A stretch of DNA of 64,000 bases from Basidiobolus meristosporus CBS 931.73 (lineage: Eukaryota; Basidiobolomycota; Basidiobolomycetes; Basidiobolales; Basidiobolaceae), in NCBI GenBank assembly GCA_002104905.1, contig MCFE01000424.1, positions 1-64,000 on the forward strand. Direction: 5' to 3'. The position numbers and the translations under genes were made by a program. The notes under the pieces were generated by a model. The model was not told the DNA's origin. It worked only from the letters and a program-made list of their open reading frames with translations, and made no database searches. Within the stretch, counting starts at the first letter, position 1; the number at the start of each line of letters is the position of its first letter. Positions 57,751 to 64,000 of the stretch are shown one piece after another.

Positions 57751-58785
57751 ATGCAATCCTTCGACTTTGCTGCTCACCCCGTTTCTGAAACGGTAGCATT
57801 GCTTGCCGAGTATCTTACCAGTATCGCCCAGCAGAACGATTCGAATATCGTCCATCTATATGACCCAGCAACAAATGCCCCATATTGCCCTGCATACACA
57901 CCTTTCCACGCACGTGGAGTCCCCTCCATCGACATTCAGGCGTATCTTACTCGCATTCTCAAGTACTGCTCTTGCTCAAACGATTGTCTCATCGCCATCA
58001 TGGTGTACTTCGATCGTTTGACACGCGGGATGGGAGCCAAGGGGCCGCGCAAGTTCGCCGTGGACTCGTACAACGTCCATCGACTGGTCATTGTTGCCAT
58101 CATGGTTGCCACCAAGTTCTTCTCCGACGTGTTTTATACCAATGTTAGATACTCTAAAGTTGGGGGGCTCTCTGTCTCCGAGTTGAACTTTCTAGAAATG
58201 CAATTTTTGGCCCTTCATGAGTTCAATGTCCACATCAACCCCAGTGAGTTGCAGCGATATGCTGACGCGCTGCTGAATAACATCAGCCCAGTGGCCAGTC
58301 CTGCTCCTGCTCCTGCTCCCAAAGCTAGCGAGACTGAATTGGCCCGATTTACCGCGCCAGATACCCAGCCAGCTACGATGCAGACCTGGACGCCCCCCTC
58401 AACACCAACTCCTTCTGGTGAATCCACCCCGATCATCGTGAACTCCAACGAGTTCAAGAATGCCTGTCACTTGAGCAAAAGCTTTTCATCCGCGGATATT
58501 ACTATCCCGGTGAAGAAGAGCTTTGTGGAATCCAGGATTGGGACGATTCCTCGCTCCACCCCCACAAGGGCCGACCTCACAAGCCACTACTCGTCCTCTG
58601 TCCCGCTCAAGTCCCAGCCAAGGAGTAGTGCGCGAAGCCGAGTAGTAAGTACAGAAATGGGGAAATCTATAGATTTGTTGTTTAAGAAATCAAGTATTCA
58701 AAGTGGTAGAACATACGACTCCAATCTCAGTAACATTTTGGGTACAAATACGAGTCGGAATGTTCACGCGTTGAAGTCTTGGTAG
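57751..58785 (+). CDS. Pho80-family cyclin, 344 aa
   Basis: Intronless gene for a cyclin of the PHO80/PCL group, which activates Pho85/CDK5-type kinases in phosphate, glycogen and polarity control. The cyclin box spans about residues 15-180: VALLAEYLTSIAQQND, FHARGVPSIDIQAYLTRILK, SNDCLIAIMVYFDRLTRG, then VDSYNVHRLVIVAIMVATKF, SDVFYTNVRYSKVGGLSVSE, LNFLEMQFLALHEFNVHINP. The FHSR-like motif and the NxxYSKVGGLSxxELNxLE signature are diagnostic. The C-terminal half is a Pro/Ser/Thr-rich tail with many SP/TP sites, a likely target of its own kinase. The start has a leader with stop codons upstream and TGCTGCTCACCCC coding right after. Confidence 0.95.
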   Translation: MQSFDFAAHPVSETVALLAEYLTSIAQQNDSNIVHLYDPATNAPYCPAYTPFHARGVPSIDIQAYLTRILKYCSCSNDCLIAIMVYFDRLTRGMGAKGPRKFAVDSYNVHRLVIVAIMVATKFFSDVFYTNVRYSKVGGLSVSELNFLEMQFLALHEFNVHINPSELQRYADALLNNISPVASPAPAPAPKASETELARFTAPDTQPATMQTWTPPSTPTPSGESTPIIVNSNEFKNACHLSKSFSSADITIPVKKSFVESRIGTIPRSTPTRADLTSHYSSSVPLKSQPRSSARSRVVSTEMGKSIDLLFKKSSIQSGRTYDSNLSNILGTNTSRNVHALKSW

Positions 58786-61747
58786 ATTATCCATACATCA
58801 ATCAAATCTGTTGACCATTTTTGTTCAAATTACTGGTTATTTTCCAACTATGACTAACCCTTAATACATGGGGTTTTCTCGTCACTTCTTCTATGCTTAT
58901 TCTAACTAATAAAACCATTGGATCCTACGTACGCGGTGTGGGTATAGGAATCATGGGATTGTTGGCTTTAGGGTAATTGCTGATCAAGTTGACGATTGTG
59001 TACCCATGTGCTGATTGGAGGATGGTGATGGCTCATAGGGTGGGAGTGGCACCTCATTACTGAAGCATATTACGTCGCATTGTTTCCGTCGGAGGACAAA
59101 CCTCATTCAGCACAAGCACTTGGATCCCATCAGCGGTGGGGTCTCTGCTACGCTTGATGCGTAGTTGACTGCTGCACACAAGCAATTGGTTGCGTATGTG
59201 TTGTACAGAGGCACCTGTATAAACCCAAATCGACTTCGGAATGGAATGCCGCAAATGCAGGCCGATGCACCAAGAATGCGTTGGGCTGGTATATGTCATC
59301 GGATTAAATATGGCCAACGCATGATGGAGTTATGGTTAATTGAACCGACACTCCGCCCTGGTATGACCAACCCTCAGCATGTACTGAAGATTCTTGCGCG
59401 TTTCGAAGGAGTTCTCATTTGGCCCCCACGCCTACTGTTTAGCAAGCATTCATTGAGCATCGTGTATAGGACTGCACAATTTGTGCACCACAATTGGTAA
59501 TGCCGGCTTGAGCTCGCCAATAGTCATTTCGAATGAGTATCGGATGATTCTTGTATCGGCTCATGTATATTCGTGAATATTACCCCACGTCCTTATGTTC
59601 GCTGTACAAATCCATTTCGGTCGATATCCCGACTACTGACTACTTTCATGTGCAAGTTGATTGGGTGTGTAAATATTCAAGTAAATAGCCACCAAGGCGG
59701 ATGTTATGCTGAGGTAGGCCTAGATTATCCACAACAATTTGTTCCCGTTTGGTGAGGTGCGATGGGCTATGTACTCTTTCTGTCTTAATCGTAGCGCTGT
59801 TTCCGGAAGGCTGGTAATCTTCAAATCGATTGCCAAACGTGTGCAATGAGAAGAAATTCGGCACTGGTCGCTTACGTACTTCACTTCCGTAACAGAAGTG
59901 GTACTCTTGCGCATGTCATCTTCGAATGGCGCTAGCCACTCAGGTTTGGATATTGACGCTTGGTAGCATAAACTGTGGAGATGCCTTGGGTTGATCTTGT
60001 ATTAGTTATGGCTCAGACGATTGAGGGAGAAACACATGACAGATGAGGGAGCCAGCAGGGTATCCGAGTCAAAGCCACTAAATGGAATCTCTAGCTCGAG
60101 ATCCCAAATGTGGTACTCAGCTAAGTGTGGTAAAAATACGGCTGTCGCAAGGTGCATACTGATGAGAATATCGCCACATTCGCGAGCCATTAGCAAGTCG
60201 TCCACAAATGCTACATCTGGGATTTATTGTAGATTGCAATCTAGGTTGTTTCTGAGATAAAGCTAACAGCAACATGATAAGCATGTGGCAAAACCTGACG
60301 GCCCCATGGCAGAAATAAATATATATGGGTCGATAGTAATTCCTTCTCGGCTTTTCACGTTTCACACCTGTATATATATATATACATATTAGTGTCTCAC
60401 CATAAGGTCGATTTATTTTATCTATCGAAATCCCCAACCTCGAGATCGGCATTGTATGTTTATTGGTAGGGATTGTGACCTCGCTCATGATTTCCTTTAT
60501 CCTGTATCCAGACGTTTTCGAGGAATTGAGGATAAAGAATCTGGGGTGGTGGCTCTGAGAGGCTGCATGTATTGGGCATATTTGGTCTTGTCGATTGGAG
60601 TTCGCGAGAATCCTGTTTGGTAATTGACAGTGAGAAAGTTTGACATGGCATAGGGTGGGGTGTTGCTTTGAGGCCCCCTTACATACACTACGAATCATGG
60701 CCGTGGGAGCTTATGCCTTCGAATTGCACCTATAGGTGTTGACTATTAGCTATGGATATTGGATTTTTAGGTTGCATAAGGGAGTGTGATCAGCATAATG
60801 GTATTAAAGGCGAGTCTACTATGTTGCGCCATCTTGCTCACCAACACGCCCTGCTGAGCTCAGGCTGTGTTTCTCTGCATCGTTGCTAACGCACACATCC
60901 AAGAGTCTCCCTTAGCTAGACGAGTTTTTGCCGAATTAGGTATGCTTTTTGCACTTTCATTGTTACTGTGAAACCAATTAGTCTGTATGAGAGTCGTTTC
61001 TATTCTTATTGGCTCCATACATCAACATCTCGGCATTCCCTCATGCTAAGTATCCATAATGATCAGGTCAAGTTACAATTCTTACACTTCATATTATTGA
61101 AAAGATATAAATGCGATATTGCACTGTATAATGCCAACAGATGTCGACCATGTTATGGCCTTTGTAGTAATTCGCTGTCTGTATACACTTCTCTATGTTC
61201 TGATAGCTTATCGACTTGACTCTAGTGATTAGATATGCTTATTAATTTGCCAATTTTTGAGATATACTGATTTTGATGAAGTTGACACCTGACTAGAAAC
61301 TGATCTAGATATCTAGCCAACTCTAACCCGGTCTTAATGTAAGAGTCTAGGAGAAACTTGATGTGATTCCTACAATATAAGAGGGGAGACAAAGATACAA
61401 TTATGGTGATATCTTTATATCGCCAAGTAGTTACTAAAATTGCTTGAACTAAAAAATGAAGAAACCAACTAAGAGTTTTTAAATTTCCAAAGTAAATAAT
61501 CTAACTTAAGCTTTGTTTCTTGGGTGATGTCATATAGAATTAGTTGAAGTTTTTCTTGAGAACAGAAAATTGATGAGTCTGGGGGAATCACAAATTGTAA
61601 GCAAAGCTTATCTATATTGTTGTAATCATTATGCTGTCACCTAAGTACTCATACTAACTCAGGCACATAAATCTAAATTGGTGATTAGCAATCTGTCATG
61701 AACAAATCTCTTGTTGGGATTTACTAAGAGTATTTAGACTAAATTAA
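58786..61747. other. Downstream region grading into transposon debris
   Basis: 58.8-59.9 kb shows no supported gene. From about 60.9 kb the sequence becomes AT-rich and CpG-poor, like the left arm of the window. A (TA)n run sits near 60371-60386. A 193-aa minus frame (60698-60117) has no domain and is likely chance. Confidence 0.4.
60002..60235 (-). pseudogene. Possible reverse transcriptase fragment (DIRS/gypsy-like)
   Basis: Minus frame reads DVAFVDDLLMARECGDILIS, then LEIPFSGFDSDTLLAP. This resembles the RT catalytic 'Y-[VLM]-DD-[LM]' box with the Tyr replaced by Phe, followed after the usual spacing by the 'eFLGF.iDt' box. The intervening KS block is not readable. Too short and decayed to place; DIRS or gypsy is more likely than copia because of the second box. 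Confidence 0.35.
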
Positions 61748-62079
61748 TGTTGTAAGAGTCTTGGAGATATTGGAAGTGATTTGGAGAACAAGTAGATTAT
61801 GTGGCTTTCACTTGATGATTTATTGAATGTAAAAGTAGTATTTATACTTTTACCTGGTCTTGGCATTACAAACACCTAGAATAGGTTAAGAAAGGTCCCA
61901 AGAACATGTGTGCAAAGTTTGGGGCTGTTTGGACAACTTATCTAATTTTCATGTTCTGGGTAAATATTCTAAGTAAATCCCGACAAGGAATTTGGTCAGT
62001 ATTCTCTAGAATTTGAGGGTAATGATCTAAGTGACTAAATTAGGTGAATATTTAGGTGGAATTACGAATTTTTACAACA
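61748..62079 (-). repeat. Solo copia LTR, 332 bp, with target duplication
   Basis: Inverted copy of the copia LTR with intact ends TGTTGTAAGAG...TTTTTACAACA. It is flanked by ATTAA (61743-61747) and ATTTA (62080-62084), a 5-bp target duplication with one mismatch. No internal region on either side, so it arose by LTR-LTR recombination. Confidence 0.88.
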
Positions 62080-62590
62080 ATTTATAGGTGCACAGACTAA
62101 GACCCTTCTCACAGTAACCCAAAAGACCCCAATATTTGCATGCATATTCTTGGTGTTGTAAGACTCTGGGCTGAAGTACAGTCAAGTAATTGCAAGGTGT
62201 AGCTATTGAGCACCATATATTATGTCTTGCAGAGCTCAGAATATCTCATAGCTCTACACTACAGATTTTTAAGATTTAATTATACCAATGTCATCTTGAC
62301 GCTGATACTTATTATCCTTGCTATAACATTGCAAGATTGTACTTCTTTGATATTTATTTTTTGGGTAAAGAGTGTGAAACCATTTGGGTGAGCTTTTCTA
62401 AATGAATATCAACTTGTCACACTGATAGATATAAATTTGACTCTATATCTACATCATGACTGCCCACAACAATATGTACTGAACACCTGTACTTTTCATG
62501 ATATATTCAAGGCATATCCTAACAAAGCATATAGGCAGGCATAGTTAAGTTCATAAGCTATGATAAGATTAGATTAATATATGTATATAG
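62080..62590. other. AT-rich spacer between LTRs
   Basis: No gene. CpG-poor, contains short frames of no interest (62206-62391). Confidence 0.45.
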
Positions 62591-62697
62591 TGTTGTAAGA
62601 GTCTTGGAGATATTGGAAGTGATTTGGGAGGACAAGTAGATTATTTGGTTTTCACTTAATGATCTATTGAATGTAAAAGTAGTATTTATACTTTTAC
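62591..62697 (-). repeat. Copia LTR fragment, inverted (107 bp)
   Basis: Starts TGTTGTAAGAGTCTTGGAG as in the solo LTR at 61748 and ends in the GTAAAAG...CTTTTAC inverted repeat, next to the forward LTR at 62706. The two lie head to head. Confidence 0.82.
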
Positions 62698-62705
62698 ATT
62701 GTCCT

Positions 62706-63054
62706 TTTTGTAAATATGTGTATTTCCACCTAAATGCTCACCTAACTGAGTCACTTGGATCTTTACCTTCAAATCCTAGAGAATACTGACCAAATTCCTT
62801 GTTGGGATTTACTTAGAATATTTTCACCAAAATACCAGGTACCCAGAACAGGATAATTCTCAAAGTTGTCCAAACAGCCCCAAACTTTGCGCACATGTTG
62901 TTGGGACCTTTCTTAACCTATTCTGTGTGTTTGTAATGCCAAGACCAGGTAAAAGTATAAATACTACTTTTACATTCAATAAATCACTAAGTGAAAACCA
63001 CATAATCTACTTGTTCTCCCAATCACATCCAATATCTCCAAGACTCTTACAGCA
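62706..63054 (+). repeat. Copia 5' LTR (about 349 bp)
   Basis: Forward LTR with a slightly altered start (TTTTTGTAAATATGTG) and end CTCTTACAGCA. Contains TATAAATA inside GTAAAAGTA-TAAATAC-TACTTTTAC (62949-62973), the presumed promoter of the element. Followed by the half-tRNA primer site GGTTATGAGCCCC at 63055. Confidence 0.88.
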
Positions 63055-63283
63055 GGTTATGAGCCCCAAGCTGTCACTCTCTGCAATATCTACTACTACT
63101 ATTACTGGAATTTTTCCCTCTGCTGAAAAGTTGGATGGATCTAACTATCAAGTGTGGAAGGTGAAGATGAAGATGCTGCTACAAGAAAGAGGCCTTTGGG
63201 ATATTGTCATGGGAGAAGAATGCCCTCCTAAAAACATGGGAGAGGAAGCCTTAAAGTACCAGAAGAACGAACAAAGTGCCTTT
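63055..63283 (+). mobile_element. Copia leader and gag start, copy 5
   Basis: Primer site, gag ATG at 63059 inside it (MSPKLSLSAIS), and about 75 gag codons (EKLDGSNYQVWKVKMKMLLQ, ERGLWDIVMGEECPPKNM). It is cut by the next LTR after CAAAGTGCCTTT. Confidence 0.85.
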
Positions 63284-63631
63284 TGTTATAAAAATTTGTA
63301 TTTCCACCTAAGTATTCACCTAACTTAGTCACTTAGATCATTACCTTCAAATCCTAGAGAATACTGACCAAATTCCTTGTTGGGATTTACTTGGAATATT
63401 TTCACCAAAATACCAGGTACCCAGAACATGAAAATTCTAAAGTTGTCCAAACAGCCTTAAACTTTGCACACATGCTCTTGGGACCTTTCTTAACCTATTC
63501 TAGGTGTTTGTAATGCCAAGACCAGGTAAAAGTATAAATACTACTTTTACATTCAATAAATCATTAAGTGAAAACCACATAATCTACTTGTTCTCCCAAT
63601 CTCTTCCAATATCTCCAAGACTCTTACAACA
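63284..63631 (+). repeat. Copia 5' LTR, best preserved (348 bp)
   Basis: TGTTATAAAAATTTG...CTCTTACAACA. TATA box TATAAATA at 63533-63540 within the 9-bp inverted repeat. Used here as the reference LTR. Its right neighbour is an intact primer site, its left neighbour truncated gag, so the copy inserted into or recombined with copy 5. Confidence 0.93.
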
Positions 63632-63644
63632 GGTTATGAGCCCC
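63632..63644 (+). promoter_or_regulatory. Primer binding site, half-tRNA (initiator Met anticodon arm)
   Basis: GGTTATGAGCCCC next to the LTR end; same site and logic as at 21832. The gag ATG at 63636-63638 pairs with the CAT anticodon of the primer tRNA. Confidence 0.82.
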
Positions 63645-64000
63645 AAGCTGTCACTCTCTGCAATATCTACTACTGCTATTACTGGAATTTTTCCCTCTGC
63701 TGAAAAGTTGGGTGGATCTAACTACCAAGTGTGGAAGGTGAAGATGAAGATGCTGCTACAAGAAAGAGGCCTTTGGGATATTGTCATGGGAGAAGAATGC
63801 CCTCCTAAAAATGTGGGAGAGGAAGCCTTGAAGTACCAGAAGAGAGAACAAAGTGCCTTTAACTGCATTTGCCTTAATGTCAAGGACAAATTGCTAATTC
63901 AATGCTCAAGAGCAAAACGGCAAAGAATGCCTGGAAGGCATTAGAAGACACCTACCAGTCATGCTCAGCTGCCAAGAAAATGTATCTGAGACAAATATTC
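63636..64000 (+). mobile_element. Copia gag N-terminal part, copy 6, running off the window
   Basis: Open from the ATG in the primer site: MSPKLSLSAISTTAITG, then EKLGGSNYQVWKVKMKMLLQ, GLWDIVMGEECPPKNVGEEA and FNCICLNVKDKLLIQCSRAK. This is the UBN2/DUF4219-type N-terminus of copia Gag. A one-base loss at about 63915 (AGCAAAACGGCAAAG against AGCAAAAACAGCAAAG in copy 4) shifts the frame, so even this youngest copy is damaged at its start; the rest lies beyond the window. Confidence 0.9.

Noticed and set aside
60117-60698. 193-aa minus-strand frame
   Set aside because: Contains low-complexity ICIYIYTG from a (TA)n run and shows no domain; the RT-like text lies in a different frame.

Overview
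The window is nuclear DNA of a filamentous or zoosporic fungus. The protein genes have many short GT-AG introns, and the products are fungal in type: a Pho80-like cyclin, an Eps1-like membrane disulfide isomerase and a Nup98/Nup116-type nucleoporin. The transposon mix (Ty1/copia, CACTA/Tnp2 and IS5/PIF-Harbinger relics) is that of a repeat-rich fungal genome. A clear homologue of Integrator subunit 2, a complex I understand to be missing from most Dikarya, points towards an early-diverging lineage, but I cannot name the species.

Layout. Bases 1 to about 27,200 are an AT-rich, CpG-poor graveyard of nested transposons. Four decayed copies of one copia family carry a 330-350 bp LTR with ends TGTTGTAAGA...TCTTACAACA. 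They are interrupted by two inverted copies of a PIF/Harbinger-like DNA transposon (4274-7558 and 7812-10656), two MITEs with the same termini (8401-8611, and a 733 bp foldback element at 12414-13146), a CACTA Tnp2 transposase relic on the minus strand (about 15.4-19.3 kb), and two solo LTRs of another LTR family in opposite orientation (22447-23516 and 23807-24613).

Bases 27,800 to about 58,800 are a gene island with richer CpG. In order it holds an ER membrane protein disulfide isomerase (27815-30511, +), an FG nucleoporin of the Nup98 type (31049-34164, +), a 3.3 kb stretch of coding-like debris, a single-exon gene of uncertain family (37507-38172, +), a signal-peptide/stalk/TM/SH3 protein (41481-39394, -), some small or partial gene candidates, Integrator subunit 2 (46907-51288, +), a small two-TM protein (52290-52030, -), a long stretch without a convincing gene (53.4-57.75 kb), and a Pho80-family cyclin (57751-58785, +). 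The genes are not an operon or cluster: their products work in ER protein folding, nuclear transport, cell-surface sensing, snRNA/mRNA 3' end processing and CDK control.

Bases 60,000 to 64,000 return to transposon debris: a possible DIRS/gypsy RT fragment, a solo copia LTR with a target duplication, head-to-head LTRs, and the 5' ends of two tandem copia copies, the last running off the window. These copies preserve a half-tRNA primer site complementary to the anticodon arm of initiator tRNA-Met, with the gag start codon inside it. Exon borders were worked out by eye from reading frames and splice signals. The N-terminus of the Integrator gene and several small models are unresolved.
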